This document shows positions 1 through 13,719 of a stretch of 64,000 nt of DNA, piece by piece (position 1 is the first letter of the stretch; every line of letters starts with the position of its first letter). Origin of the DNA: Alitta virens (Eukaryota > Annelida > Polychaeta > Phyllodocida > Nereididae); NCBI GenBank assembly GCA_932294295.1, contig OW028576.1, forward strand, positions 50,337,199 to 50,401,198. The letters run 5' to 3'. The notes beneath the pieces were generated by a model. It was not told the origin of the DNA and searched no databases. It was given only the letters and a program-made list of their open reading frames with translations. Made by a program: the position numbers and the translations under genes.

Positions 1-746
1 TATCTGGTACTTGCCTATTGTCGATTAATGCTGATTTATTGTTAAAATTGTTCCGCAAATTTTTGGTTTGATTTTGATTCCGCTTATTGAAGTAATCAAG
101 ACAAATTCTTTGTACCATTTAAACTCACCTAATTTCAATATGTATTTACAAGCAGTTGCATCATGATTATCCATTTCTTCATCACAATTTGGCATTTTCT
201 CAATTAAATATATGGCAAATTTATAGCTCTTAGTATGATCTAGGATTTTGCAATCATTCTTGTATTTGTATCAATGATTAATCTAACAGCAATATTGCTT
301 CAACAATAAATAGCTTCTGGGTCTGCTTTACACATAGGTGTAGAATGTCCTCGTATAGAAATACTGTTCTCAGCACAATTCTAGATTCTTTGTTAACCTG
401 TAAATGTTTATTGACCATATAAAGAATATTAATAACGACATTAAGGGGCAGATCCAAAGCATTCTGACAAGAACGATGTATGTGTGCCTCACCTACAGTC
501 TTTGTCTGTCAGAATAATTTGGGTTCACCTCTGGCAATTGTTATTGTTACACACAACTTTGTTGATGGTGCCAATTTCGCTGATGCGTGCTGTCGGATGT
601 TTATGATTTCCAGGTTAAATCTTATAATACGATTGCAAATACAATTTATTGGAACAGTTCACGATATTTTTATAAGAGCTGATCCACGAAAGGTAAATTA
701 TTATCATTGTCTTGTCTAGTTGCAATCTTTTGATTTATTTCCGCAG
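1..746. other. AT-rich stretch before first recognisable CLASP exon
   Basis: No coding segment or RNA gene is recognisable. By position it should be an intron of the CLASP copy whose earlier exons lie left of the window. It ends in a pyrimidine-rich tract and the acceptor ttccgcag at 739-746. Confidence 0.4.
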
Positions 747-3700
747 GACATTACGGAAATCCTGGCTAATTTGTCAAGTGCCTCTTGGGCAGACGGAAGG
801 TTCGATGGGTCTCCAGAATATGTTGCATGGCAACCGCGTTCTAAAGTGAGTGTTCTCCGAAGACAACTCATTGACCATTGTTTTAAAAATCTCTTTATAA
901 GCAAGCATACTAACTTGAGTGTTTGCAGTCTGCATAGCAAGGGAGATCATATTATTTTGAAATGAAGCATGGTTTGTTTTGACTTATGATAAGGTTAGGA
1001 CATTTGTCTGTAATTGTTTTTGTCAAAAATTTTGAAAATTGAGTTTTATAATAGTTTTTATTGCTGAAGCTTCAATTCAATTTATTAGCCACAATGATAA
1101 ATATACAATTGTAAGACATGACTGGCTGACACAGGTACTTGCTTATGCGTTATGTGCACACAAAGGTACAAAGTTGCTAAATGAAATTCAGAAATTTCTA
1201 TTCGTATACATGTTTGATTAATTTCCTTTGCTTTGCATTTCAGTCGATTAGAACTCTGGAAAATAACCTGAGATATTCACCAGGATGTTCCATAATTCGC
1301 ATTCTAAAGTAAGTTTAGCGTTTAAATCATTCTAGAATTTTGTCTTGAGCGTCTTTTTAATTTTCTTTATTGAACTAAGACCTGATTATAATATTAATTT
1401 TTAACATCTCTATCTTTTCTAAAATGGTGAGTTTCAATCAAGTTCAGTTGTATTAAGTTTTCTTCTCGTATGCGCCAGGCATCTAATAGTACCTCTTCTC
1501 TCCACCAGGTGTTCAATACGATTTTGAATGGAAGTGTCCTCAATAATGATGTATATATTTTAAATGCTTGTTAGAATAAAGATGAATTGTATTTAGTTAA
1601 GGGTTTCTTTTGAAATCCACCAGGTGTCTAATAGTTCCTCTTGTTTCCCACCAGGTGTTCACATTGTTCCTTGAGACCTTAATAGACTTCGTAGCAGTTC
1701 ATCGAAAATCAATGTTTGGTAATTTTACCAAAAAATATAAATTTTGAAATTGCTTATTTTAACGTGACATCGAATTTTTCAAAAATCTCACTAAACAAAT
1801 AATTTCTAATTTTTACTAAAAACGCAGTTTAATATTGAGTGAAATTAACAAATCTCTCAAAAATGTAATATTTCTAATTCAGAATTTTTATGAAATTTTA
1901 GTTTATACTGCTAAAACATTTTTAATGCTGATGCGTGTGAATAGCCAAGATGTTATTCTTAAGAGAGACATCTATAAATTAATTCCCAAATGCATGTAAC
2001 CTTGCTTTTGCTGTTGTAGTGGAACAAAACTCCTAGAAAACTGCGTTAATTCTTCAAAGTTTGTGGTCGATCAATGTATTTGTAAGATTTCCATTGCACG
2101 CTGCCGGGTAATCCTACTCTCGGAGCACAGGCTTCTACTGGGGAATTTATACTTTGAGCTATGCAGAGTACAAATAATGACACAATAAAAACCAGCAAAA
2201 GCTCTGTTTTCCAGATGACCTGACTAAATTTGACTTTGTGTTTCTTTTAATGTGTGGGAATGACTCCTCCATAGTCTCTGGCCTATCAGAGACCTACCTC
2301 CTTCTGGGCAGATGAGTGTTCCCATTCTCTGGGGAGTGTGATACCTTGTTATCTTTGTATTGTGCATGTAGCTCAGTGATGACTTCATCGGGTGACATCT
2401 GTGCTGGGACACCCTTCATTTCTAAATTAAATGATGTGTTTTGTCTCCAGGTGAAGCTAGCGATCTTGAAATACCTGCACGGCCTGATCATGATGATGGA
2501 CCCTTCTGACTTTGTCAATTCAGCCGAAACGAGGCTGGCCGTGTCTCGAATCATCACGTGGACCATGGAGCCTAAGAGTGTGGACAACAGGAAAGGTATA
2601 AAGGATTAAGATGATATGTAGATGCAAGGAGTGTATAAAGATATAAGAAGTGAGAAGGAATCCGTAAAGAGAAAACTGGCTTCTATATGTAGCATTTATT
2701 TGTGTAATAAATATACGCATAGTTACATAAAAAAAGAATGAATGGAACTTGAGTCAGATACATCATTTAAACTGTAGTTTACCTTTAAGACCAGCTCACC
2801 ATTAAGACCAAAATTTCATCAAGGGTGGTCGTAATGGCAAGGCCCATAATGTATGAGAATCAAAATATTGATTAACGATTAAAATTAGAAAATTTACTGA
2901 ATTTATCTTTATATTAATCCGTTTCCAGGTGCCCAAGCTGTGCTCATTGCTCTCTTCAACCTGAACACTCCCGAGTTCTCAATGATGCTGAGCGCGTTGC
3001 CCAAAACATTCCAAGAGGGCGCCACCAAGATCCTACACACGCACTTACGCACGTCCAGTTCAGATGCAGAGCCACTGTCCACTCGTTCGGTCACTAGTCC
3101 AACCACAAGCCCCTTGTTTAAGTACAGGCCCTCACCTAACCGGTCAGTTGGATGATTAAACAATGGAGTAACACACCAATCAAACATTTGATCAACACCT
3201 GTCCATCTATTTCATTTAGTCTGGATGGACAGGAATGAAAACTTATTCTATCAATTTAAATGTCCTGTCTCTCCTTATTGAATCCAGTCTATTCAGACCA
3301 ATGGCATGGATGGATAGATGGATAAAAAAAATGTGTAACACAACATTTAATTTATTTGAATTCCAGACATCCCCAGGATGAAATGGACACTGAGAACATG
3401 AACCCAGAGGAGATCTACAACTTGATCAAACTGACGTCGGCCGACATCCAGAACCTTAGCAAGCTGGACTTTGACGAGGTGGGTGGTTTGGACTTTTCTG
3501 AATCACTCCTATCTCCCAACAAGTGCATGGTCAGTCTCTCATAAGTATACTCTAGCTTAGAAAGCAACGCATGATGCTCGTCTGTGGTTTAGCAGTCGTA
3601 AAGGAGATGTGATATGTAAGTAATGGATGTTTATGTATCAATCGTATTCTCTGAAAGAATAGTTAAGTTATTATGGTCGGAACTCCACGCCATATGGGGA

Positions 3701-6700
3701 GGTAAAGTATCGCTAGAGCACACTAGAGCTCACTAGAACCCGCTGGCACCATAGCAGATAAGTATTGCTTGATAACGTCATCTATTTAGTGATGTCATAT
3801 ATATGCATGTGACAATTGATTTAGTGATCCTATTGACTTTTTCTGCTACCGGTGGCAGCGCCCTCTGGGTTGTTTTTCTCTCCATTACTGGGCTAACTAA
3901 GTTTGTAATAAATAAAACGAAACATGATATAGTTTTGTAGTTGCCTGTAAGCTATCAATGTGTATAGCTAAATACAGTACAGTTACACCGCTCTGCAGGG
4001 TCCCAAAATAGGAATAAGATTTACCCTTAGATCTAGAGTTATTTGCAAAGATTATCCCTGATTCTTTTGCTGAGCAAGCTGCCTGCATACTTGATCGTTT
4101 TTTATGAAGTTTAGGGATACCTTTATATGCACATTAAATGTCAGTATTATGAGTCGTCAGTTTGCCATGATCGACAGATTATTGTGATTTAGTCTTGCCA
4201 TTGATCGGCATATCTATAGGTTGCTGCCACCTGTGCTGAACATGCAGAAACAACTCCCTGTCTCAAATTGCTGTGACAGATTGAACTATATAAGCAGGTC
4301 AACAAAGCAGCTGATCACGGAATGCAATGGATCATGGTATAATGACGACACACTCTACAATCACAGTGTTTCCTCGGATGGTTGAGTGGTGGAGTGGTAC
4401 ATATAAGTTAATAATGCCTTAAATAATTTTGTTCATAAAGATCTTTTTTTTCCGACAGGTTAAGAAGGAAAGGGATTTGACGTCTCAAGATAGCGGTATC
4501 CAATCATCAATGCGTGACGGAGGGGACAGAAGACAGTATAACCCCACTTACTACCGGGAGGACGTTAATAACCAGGTATTGTACTCCACCTAGATAGTTT
4601 TCCTATTGTTCTGGGCAGTAGTAATCAACAAAAATGTTAGTTACCTCCCTCAGTGAGTGCAATGGAAAACAAACAAATTAGTGAATATATCTAGTGGCGT
4701 GTACGTTAGTTATTCAAAGGCGGCAGCATTAGCTGCCCCTTTGTTTGTATCAGTCCGCGGAATTCTTGCAGTGTCTTACCTTTTATTGGTTGTTCAATTG
4801 TGAAAACCCGACGGGGGCCTCTTTCCTTATTTTAATGAATTCGCACGTGCGCAGAGACATGTCTACAAGGCTATGTAGGTCACAGCTACAACAGAACCAA
4901 ATGCCGGTGGAATTTGCCGCATAACACCACAAATTTTACGGTTTCAAGAGGAAGTGGATACCGTTTTTGTTAAGAAATGTTTTTTATGACGTTCTGGCTT
5001 TTATTTAATGTATACTTTGTGCACTTTGATCAACTTTTGACGAAGTTATGCGCTCTGGACGTCTTGCTAATTAAGCTTACTAGTCGATTCGTCACTGGGC
5101 GATTCGTACCCGGCAAAACGAGTCTATTCGTCTTTCGAAAAACGACGACCGCACCACAGAACTTGGTCAAAAGTTGATCAATCTTCACAAATTATACATT
5201 AAATCTAGTTGGTATCTTTTTGTTTCACAAACCAGCACCCTGGCGGACATTACTAGGTCTTTCCGTGCAGTCTGGTGAGCTTCGCAAAACCTCCACTAGG
5301 GGGGGGGGACGCATTACATCCCATAATGCATTTTTCTTCCGTAGAGCTTTAATCTAGTCGTGACGTGTGAATTTGCTGTGTTGTTTCATTTCTGTAATTG
5401 TTAAAAGCTAAAACGTTGAATCTCTTTGTCTATGTCTATATTCTATTCTTTTAATTTATTGTTTATGTGAGTATTATATTTCTGACTCAGTTTAACATTG
5501 GTAGACTCCGTTGGTGATCGATGTTGATTGTTATTAGAAAATGGCGTGGTTAACATTTTATGAGTTGATTGATAAAGTAAAACTTAGTTGCAATTTGATT
5601 AATTTAATTTTAACTCTTTTGTTCGGATAGGTTAAAATTTGTTGCTGTTTTGATCAGTTTATGAGAAATGCATTCAGGATAATGTATGAAACAGTGGAGC
5701 TCTTTTGTGTATATTAGAGGAACTATTTCCCCTTTGTCATTATCTGACCCCACAGCTTTTTATCACGTAAAGTCTTTTTTGTGTATCCTGTGATATTTCT
5801 GCTATTATAGTTATTGACAAAGAGAATGACCCATAAATGGACAAACAGACAACATATTCTATTGAATATAAGATGATATACATTGAATGAAATTGCTTTA
5901 TATTTCAGATGTGCCTCCAGAAGATGGAGATATATTCACGGACATTTTGAGTGAACTGTCCAATCACAATGAAAGGTTAGAATCACATGTTTTGTGACGT
6001 CTGATATATGTGAATGAAGCTTTTTTGGCTGATTTGAATGTTTGCATTCAAACCATGTAGACTTTATACCATGTTTATGATATATAATTTCCCAAACACT
6101 GATAAGGGGACTGGAAAATTTTCAGACTTCTACTCCCATGTTCAGTATCTCAAAAGTTCTCCTAAGTTCTGCTGTTGTTTAGAATACAAATAGAAAGCAA
6201 ATAGTTAGAAAGTAACAGCCAGCCAGCTTCTTCCAACACTTTTTCCATAGCCTTCAAGTACCTCCCCCCCCCCCCCCCCAGGCTCTTAAATAGGAACTCT
6301 AACTCTGTTTATGCAGAAAATATTTATTGGTTTCTTTTAATAAAATAATTTTTTTAATATTTTATTTGCAGAAACGATGAAAGAAAAGGAGCAATGCTTC
6401 AACTGATCCGGTTAACATGAGAAGATTCCATGAACTTATGGGATGAACATTTTAAAACAATCCTTCTGTTGCTATTGGAAACGCGCGGTGATAATGATGT
6501 AAGTGGTTGCTAAGTTTGTAACTGTGTTTGGTTTTCCCAAAGGCAAAAGTTATTAGTTTTCTTTAAGAGAAGTAACCTATATAATACCTCATCAGAATGA
6601 GTTGTGCGATACTTTTGCAGTATTTTGATATATTATGGGCTCTCATCATAACACAGGGGGAGCCACCAGCAAAACAGTCAAAATATTAGTAAACGTATGT

Positions 6701-7918
6701 GGATATATCTATGTTTATTATCCTCCGGTAAATACATGAGCTTATTGATATGATGAATGTCCTACCTACCGAGCTACATACTTATTTAACTTTCTATTTC
6801 AATATATATTTGTTTCACTTTTCCAGTGTCTTTAATGTTTAATAACTTTTGCAGAGGTGTGATGACACAGAAAGCACAGTTCGTAAAGCCAGCATCTTCT
6901 GCTTGGTGGCGCTGTACATGGTCGTTGGAGAAGATCTCCGCCCTCACATAAAGATGTTGAAAGGAAGCAAAGTAAGATATAAATAAAAGATAAGATTCAG
7001 ATTAAGATTCTTTTTATTTTGGCAAAAAAAAAATATTTACAATTTATTTTCATATTTTCATTGATAAACATTTGCTTCGCAAGGAGACCTCACAAAGATA
7101 AATATATTTTACCGCTAGCCTGAGGCCACCTAGAGAGATCTATTAATATTACATAGTGAACATTAAATCAAACACAATATGGAAATTACTCTCATCAATA
7201 GTAGTCTCATCTACGTTACTCATCTCAAGTTACAGAATATATTGTTGAAAAGTATTATGATAAGATTTCCTAAATGTCAGTGATAGTTGCAATTATGCCA
7301 AAATACTCTTAACTCCAACCTTTTAAAAAAAAAACAGGTGTTCACTGACATGTATATCTTATTGCAATAATTAAATCAAGTTTGCCTAAATTGAAGATTT
7401 ATGACAAGGAAAATGCATGACATCAAGAAAATGCTATGATTATTTTTGACAGAAGTTCAACCCACAGCTAGTTAAGTGCAATTTGGTAGCTCATGAATCG
7501 CTTTATGACGTTGCACCATGGTGTGTAAGAATTGGCTGTAGCTTATAACATCATTGATGCCAAAAAATATGGAGCAGAGAATTCCCAATTAGAATGAAGG
7601 TCAGTTGATTTAATTCCTTCTCTCATCTTGGTTTGCTTTTTATCTTTTCAGCTTAAGTTGCTAGAAGTCTACATCAAGCGTGCCGTATCTTGTAAAACGA
7701 CAAACGCAAGCGCGCAGTCCTCTAGAACGACATCTCCATGTTCTCTGACTCACCAAGTTGGACACCTCGCTCTGCATAGCCAACCCGCGCCCCCTGGAAC
7801 TAGTGCTGCCGCCCTGGTGGCTAAACCTGACACTACTTACGGTCAAGCCTGGCTGGAGACCATGCCTGGTTCTGAGGCTGCCAAGTCAAGGACAGACAAA
7901 GCAACTGCGACTGAGTAA
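747..7918 (+). pseudogene. CLASP: CLASP (cytoplasmic linker-associated protein) C-terminal half, probably an unprocessed pseudogene
   Basis: CLASPs bind microtubule plus ends through TOG/HEAT arrays and stabilise them. Exons recognised, each with GT-AG borders: 747-845, 1244-1308, 1655-1718, (2040-2081, very degraded), 2451-2595, 2929-3142, 3367-3478, 4459-4575, 5909-5975, 6373-6498, 6855-6971, 7652-7918 (stop TAA). Family landmarks are FVNSAETRLAVSRIITWT (2514-2567), LNTPEFSMMLSALPKTFQ (2962-3015), DTENMNPEEIY, LSELSNHNER, NLWDEHFKTILLLLLET and the terminal LEVYIKRA. Defects: the first exon changes frame after SWAD and resumes as GLQNMLHGNRVLK; the second has an extra T between the codons for LELWKIT and EIFTRMF; the third is cut short; exon 6373-6498 has TGA at 6419-6421 where relatives have R or Q. 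About 100 residues of the HEAT region normally lying between exons 6373-6498 and 6855-6971 are absent, and the phase does not match between 4575 and 5909. Introns are kept, so it is not a retrocopy. It could instead be a nonsense-bearing allele or a gene used only in part. Confidence 0.85.
1469..1700 (+). repeat. Tandem partial duplication of a splice-acceptor region in CLASP
   Basis: The block around 1472-1520 (ctaatagtacctcttctctc then ccaccaggtgttcaatacg) recurs about 147 bases later at 1626-1670 (ctaatagttcctcttgtttc then ccaccaggtgttcacattg). The second copy leads into the recognisable exon reading VFTLFLETLIDFVAVHR. The first leads into a corrupted version. The duplicated unit includes the acceptor and the exon start. 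Confidence 0.5.
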
Positions 7919-7986
7919 TCAGCGAAGATATTGACTAGTTGCACAACTTAACTACCAAGCATGTTACTCCACAAACTTTTGCAAAT

Positions 7987-8144
7987 AATAAAAGCTGTTA
8001 TTCATCAACTAAACTGTTATAATCATGATTATTGAATGAGATAAATATAACATAACATGCACTGTGAATATTCCATAACATAGCATGTATAACGCAGTTA
8101 TGCTAGTTGATGCTAATTGCAATACTTAACCCTTCAAGAATAAA
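7987..8144 (+). promoter_or_regulatory. Candidate polyadenylation signals of the CLASP copy
   Basis: AATAAA hexamers occur at 7987-7992 and 8139-8144, about 70 and 220 bases after the TAA of the last exon. They are the expected type of 3' end signal, but AATAAA is frequent by chance in such AT-rich DNA. Confidence 0.35.
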
Positions 8145-8149
8145 GTTTC

Positions 8150-10870
8150 ATGAACTGTTGGCTATGCGGATCCCCATGCCTTATAGATTAAGCTCTTCCT
8201 GCTTTCTAAAAATTTTTAGAACGCAAATATTTCCTACTTGAATCTTTACAAGTCTTCAGTTTATAGTTTCTAGGCTAGGGAAAAATTACTGTTTGTTACT
8301 TACCATAGCGGAGGCAAGTATAATCTATACAGAAATAATTGTAATCTTCACAGAAGTAATTGTAATTTATACGTGATGTATCATCTTGATAATTTACGTG
8401 ATGTTAATTTGATGAAAACCTCTGGTATTAAATTAACCATTTTATCATGTAGTAATTATGACCTTATTGCGACGTGTCTTGTCTGTATATCATTGACACT
8501 TAATAACTAATCTGCGACATGTACCATTTAAATGTGATAGTATATGAATGTATTACATACTTTATTTCAACTGCCGAATATATTAACGCCAAATGGAAAT
8601 GTATGCAAGATCTTCGGGGGTTCAATGAGTACACCAGATGAATTAATTGTTTGTTGATATGTCTTTTAAATGAAGGTGACTTTATGGGCTCCAAGTAATG
8701 ATTAAGTTTATTGTTTTTTGTTAACAATGCTGATATTGATTACATTCAATTTCCTTGAGAAATCATTAATAGGTCTTGTGAGGCAAGATGAAAGAAATTA
8801 TTTAATCAATGTAAATCTTTTGAAAAGGTCAATAACTGGTGCATGTTTATTATTATTTTGTCTTCTGACCCTACTGTCGAATACAAAGTCCGAAATTTGT
8901 TGAATGCAAATAATGTCTAATGCCAATTTCTAAATGTGGTTGAATTATGTTATGTGAAGTCTATATTTATAAATAAAATAATTTATTTGTAACCATTAGT
9001 TGATGCATCATGTTCGTAAAAATAACTTAGATGATGTGTAATTGTCATATTATGTTATGCAATACAGTAGAGGTCATAATTAATATTTTGCAAGAAAGTT
9101 ATTTTTTAGTTTACCCTAGCATAACAAATCCTCCTGTAAATGCTGTTATTTCTATTATTCTTTAAACCTTCAGACCTTTAACTGCTATGGCTTGAATTCT
9201 CGTTTGTTAAGTCCATTTCAATTCATTATGTCAATTTACCAAATATAATAACAGCGAGAAAGATGACAGTATATGTGGGCCTTGCATGACACTGCAATAT
9301 GTTAAGTTTGCCTTTCATACGTTTGCTGTATTTCATACGTTTGTTGTATTAACGTATCGGTTCACTCGGTTATGTTAAGCTAGATCACGGAATGCGCTGC
9401 TGCGTGTAGCTTTTTGATTACTGCAAGTTATGTGGCATCTCGTACCGCCTTTAGGACATCTGTCATTTAAGGCAATGCGAGTCTGTTACGGCTAATAGAA
9501 TTTTGGATCTTGTGTACACTACAGTTTTTACTTTGATTAATTTGCTGCGGTCTGGTTTTGTAAGCTATTTGTGATAATGCAAATGCCCAAGTGAATTATT
9601 TGAGTGTGCTCCTCAGTGGCCAATTTTGTTTTTCTTGAATATAGATGTATAGTCTTGTCCGTTTTACTTTTTAACAAACTGGTGTTGATGGACGGCTGCT
9701 GCTAAATGGTACAAGTTTGTGATTAAACTATTACGATGTTGTGGGTGTACACTCTTGACTCGATTAATAATTAATATACATAATAAATTAATATATACAT
9801 AATTTGATCTCTTTGTGTTTTGTTGGTGACGTAACTCGGGTGCCATCCAAACAATTACTAGAAGACAGCAAAGTGACAAACTGCAACCACTTACAGAGTT
9901 CTCTGTCTGTGGGATGGCATAGGGTTCATAAACTGAACTCAACCTACACAAAATACTGTCCCAGGCAGATGTAATAACAAGATATGATTCAGAATGGACA
10001 CCGTCTCGCACCTCATTCTGTCTCACTGGTCACTATGACGAGATTACTCAAACTGTGTGTCAGTAAGAATCACGCTCATCGTGGGTATAATAAAAGATAT
10101 TTTAGCAGTGATCTGAAGATATATAAGCCTATGGGCCATTTATTCTTCAAAACTTGTCTTTCTGAAGCTTGTATCATATCATTAGTTATACAAAAATCCC
10201 TGCCATTTCATGTATGGCATGAATCAGTCAGCTTGGGACCAGTAGTGCTCAAAATTGCTCATTGAGACATTGTAATATTGCTCAAGCAATGATGCAGATT
10301 GAAGATAATTAAATTGCAGTTAAGACGAACAGTGAATCAAACGAGAAAATGAAGTTAATTAATCAATTTAATGAAACAAAATATCACAATTATAAATAAT
10401 TAATACAAAAATTAACCATTAATTATGTTTTCTTATCTTATTCATATATAAAGGCAAATTTAGTAAAAAAAACTGCCCCGCAGTTCAGTTTGTCATTTGA
10501 ACACATCACATACACTAGTTCCATCATGAATGAACATCACTACAATGGAAGTTATAGTGCTTCATAGTTTCTAATAGTTAATAATACATTGTGTCGTCAA
10601 TAAAAATATGTTTAATACAGATGTAGTTAAAAACTTTTTAGTACGACAATATCAAAGATTTTACTGACAATACTGCTTGGACTAATTGATCGATAATTTC
10701 TTAATATATGGTTTTTGTTTGCATTCAGTGATTGGGATCATGGGAAACAAAAATAAATTTTTACGAAGTTCGAAAGAGGCAGAGGGCCGGGTAGGCTGAT
10801 TGGCCGGAGGATGGGCGTGACACTTTTGTTTACATTAATACACAAATCGATCCCAACAAAATTTCTTACG
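8150..10870. other. Non-coding AT-rich DNA
   Basis: Only short chance reading frames are present, the longest being 120 codons on the minus strand at 9664-10026 with no recognisable domain. No splice-linked coding segments, tRNA or clear terminal repeats were seen. Confidence 0.45.
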
Positions 10871-10871
10871 G

Positions 10872-11065
10872 TAATACTCAATATGGCCTACTGGTCCCTT
10901 TTGATAGTCACACTGACATGTATTGGAAATGTTTTTTCCAAAATTTGTTTTGCAAAACTCACGCTACTGGAACCATGGGATAAAATATATTAAAATTTTT
11001 TCAATTTAATCACATTTTGTTCAATGTGACTATCAAATCACACCACCAGGCCATATAGAGTATTA
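10872..11065. mobile_element. Short MITE with inverted terminal repeats
   Basis: The left end taatactcaatatggcct and the right end, read on the minus strand, taatactctatatggcct, match as terminal inverted repeats. The arms stay alignable for about 45 bases and share ttgatagtcaca. The 194-bp element has no coding capacity. Superfamily not assigned because the target duplication is unclear. Confidence 0.6.
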
Positions 11066-11242
11066 ATGTATGAAATTTTGTAAGGGTAGACCTGTGCATT
11101 ACAGTGCGGCATGTCCACTTGCGGAAGGTTGTTTGGTCATTTCTGAAACTGCAAATAACAAAATTAAAAAATCATCTGGTGGCCGCTTACAAATCACAGC
11201 GGTTTTTTGTAACATCAAGTTATTATGCTCTACATTGCTGAA

Positions 11243-11505
11243 CATTGTAGCAGTAAGCTTAATTTAGCTGCGATTGTTGTTGCTATGCAACATTTGACAG
11301 GTCGTTCTAATGATATTAGAGGGGCGTCGTCACCAGACCAGTCTAAAAGGTCATGGCCAGCTAGCGAAGAGCAGTGTGGCCACTTAGCACAGAAATCCTG
11401 CGAAAATGAACATATCAATTATAAGTTAAAAAGTAACTTTTATGAAAGCAATTTCTTAACACTAGCTAATGGTCCGTTTGCATCGCTTGCCAGACTGTAG
11501 TGCTA
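11243..11505. repeat. Dispersed repeat, copy 1 (second copy near 45985-46210)
   Basis: Shares gtcaccagaccagtct at about 11329, a preceding ggtcgttc and a trailing cttgccag-ctgtagtg with the 45985-46210 segment, in the same order and orientation. The sequence between is only partly alignable, so this is an old repeat pair of unknown type. Confidence 0.5.
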
Positions 11506-11959
11506 GAGTTCTGCTTGAAAGTGTCATGCCCACCTGCAAAGCCTAATTTCTGGACAGACATTGAACAACTTTAATGATGCCTGTGCACTACGTTGGATTC
11601 TCTGAGGGTATTGCTGCAGCACAGCCTATGTCTAACATTTTCCATAATATGTAAAAATTTGACAAAAAGATAAAAAATACCATTTTGAATAATTATATTA
11701 CAACAGAATCAATGCATCTTCAGTTCAATTTTTACCCCTGGCATTTCCTGCAACATCTTGCACCGTTATTTTACATATGTTATGGAAATTAATGATAACA
11801 TTATACTGGTATTTCTTGCAACATTTGAAATTTCATAAATAAACAATCAACGACAAACTATATCTGTAATCTGATAACAAAATCACCATGACTATTCAAT
11901 TTTAACATATTTGCAAGAAAATGTATTTATTTTACAAAAAAAAAAGGAGTCCAGAAATT

Positions 11960-12190
11960 CAATTATTTTGATTGGTTAGTCCCTGCAGCAGAAAAAATAG
12001 TTTCTAACTTTTGTGTATAATGGATATATTTGACATTTACTTGTCTTTTAGATCTTTGCTTCCCTTTTTTAGAATTATTCATTTAACATTGACTTAGAAT
12101 GTATTTTTCTTCAGGTGATCTAATGCAGTCACAAACATCGCAGATATACTCAGCCTCTCAAAACCCTTCCTTAATATTATTCATTATTTT
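11960..12190 (-). pseudogene. Degraded copy of the last exon of the cGAS-like gene
   Basis: On the + strand, gaatgtatttttcttcaggt at about 12099 and gatatactcagcctct at about 12142 match the 3' part of the cGAS-like final exon (15973-16040). Upstream non-coding sequence is also weakly alignable (gtttctaac shared). On the minus strand the frame reads GF-stop-EAEYICDVCDC and then shifts, compared with GFGEAEYIWDVCDC in the better copy. It lies about 3.9 kb beyond the end of the larger gene in the same orientation, which points to a local tandem duplication that has decayed. Confidence 0.65.
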
Positions 12191-12870
12191 AACAATAGAA
12201 ATTCTAATAAATATAGAATACCATCTCAAAAAGCAATTTGTGTCCTTTAGATTGAAATGCCATATAATTACAATCTCCAAAATACAATTTGTGTCCTTTT
12301 GAATATTGATTGGCACTAATCACTCATAAAGTTCATTAGTCCAAATCCGGGATCTTTCAGTAGGTGACCTAAGTCTTATCAGGAGTATGACAATTCTAGA
12401 CACGGTCGAAAGCCTAATCTGTCAATATTCTTGAGTTTAAATCATAAAAGAGTATAGCACTCTAATGATATATTGTAATCAAGCTTTTGGAGAGATTTCT
12501 CAGCTTTTTTTTTGTCTGCCCTATTAATATTTTCAGATTGTATCTAGTCTTTCCATTATAGGTCACTAGATTCTGATCATAGTAACGAACTATAAGACTA
12601 GAATAATTAAATTTCAAACACTTTAATGGCAATACAATTTGTATATATGAACACATTCAAATAATAAGTAAAATCACATACCCGAAATACATTTGGACAA
12701 CATTCCTTGGTCATACACTTGTCATATAACCTGACAATTCTATTTAGACTTTAATCTATCCCGATTTCTCTCTAATCCTATATTGATCTCTTTCTCTCTT
12801 CTTCTCTCTCTCTAGGCCTCAACTCTTCCACTCTGAGAGCCCAGTTCCTTCCAACTGGCTGCTCTATGCT

Positions 12871-12873
<3 letters not shown>

Positions 12874-12941
<68 letters not shown>

Positions 12942-12953
12942 TTCTTTCTTCTA
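12874..12953. repeat. (TC)n microsatellite
   Basis: An almost uninterrupted run of TC dinucleotides with a few TTTC interruptions. It produces the artificial SLSLSL frame on the + strand. Confidence 0.95.
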
Positions 12954-13054
12954 GGCCTCTACCCCAGTTTATATACCTACTACCTGTTCCCCCCCTCTTT
13001 ACATTCTGTTCAGGCTGGCTGATGTATAAGTGCCTGCATCCTGCAGCAGCCTGC

Positions 13055-13660
13055 AGGTAAGGGGGTGTATAATCTTAGTTTTACCCCTCTGTGTATTACT
13101 GACCAAGGAATGTGTAGTTTAACTCTTTATATTAGGCAATATTTCCACAGTATATCTGTCATGTAAATGTCATTCATATAGTGATACATTATCTATTAAT
13201 TAAACATTATTTACCTATCTATTTATATTATTCAGAAGACATACATCATTAATACAGTAAAACCCCTACAGTGGGCTAGCACAGATTCCATGTAAATAAA
13301 TGTCACACATCACATTAATAATATATTTAATTAACATTTATTAGTTAAACATTAATATCAATCACTACATGACCTCATAGGGGCCACCTACTGGACACAG
13401 CAAACAAAAAGCATATTAAAATGATTATTAATTCCACAGTTTGTTTACTAAATAACACATAATATTTATATAAACGGAATGAATTATCTAACATATTATT
13501 AGTGATAAATGAAATAAGCTATTCAACTACACATCTATTTACATAATTAAGGTGCTTATAATGGTCTTATATATACGAGGTCAGAAGATGCTACTCCTGG
13601 CATCATACGACATGAAGAAATTTTCTTCAACTCGCACTGAATTCTAAAAACTCAATTGTT
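13055..13660. other. Non-coding AT-rich DNA
   Basis: No coding segment, RNA gene or terminal-repeat element was recognised between the TC microsatellite region and the SINE-like segment. Confidence 0.4.
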
Positions 13661-13719
13661 ACTAAATTGTTACTAAATTGCAATTCAGTCTGCCACTAGT
13701 CTCAGGTGTGATTGTGGCA

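Noticed and set aside
2294..2720. Minus-strand frames opposite a CLASP exon
   Set aside because: Shadows of exon 2451-2595, which has clear CLASP sequence on the + strand.
9664..10026. 120-codon minus-strand frame
   Set aside because: No domain, no splice context and composition typical of chance in AT-rich DNA.
12866..13060. 64-codon Ser-Leu repeat frame
   Set aside because: It is the translation of the TC microsatellite.
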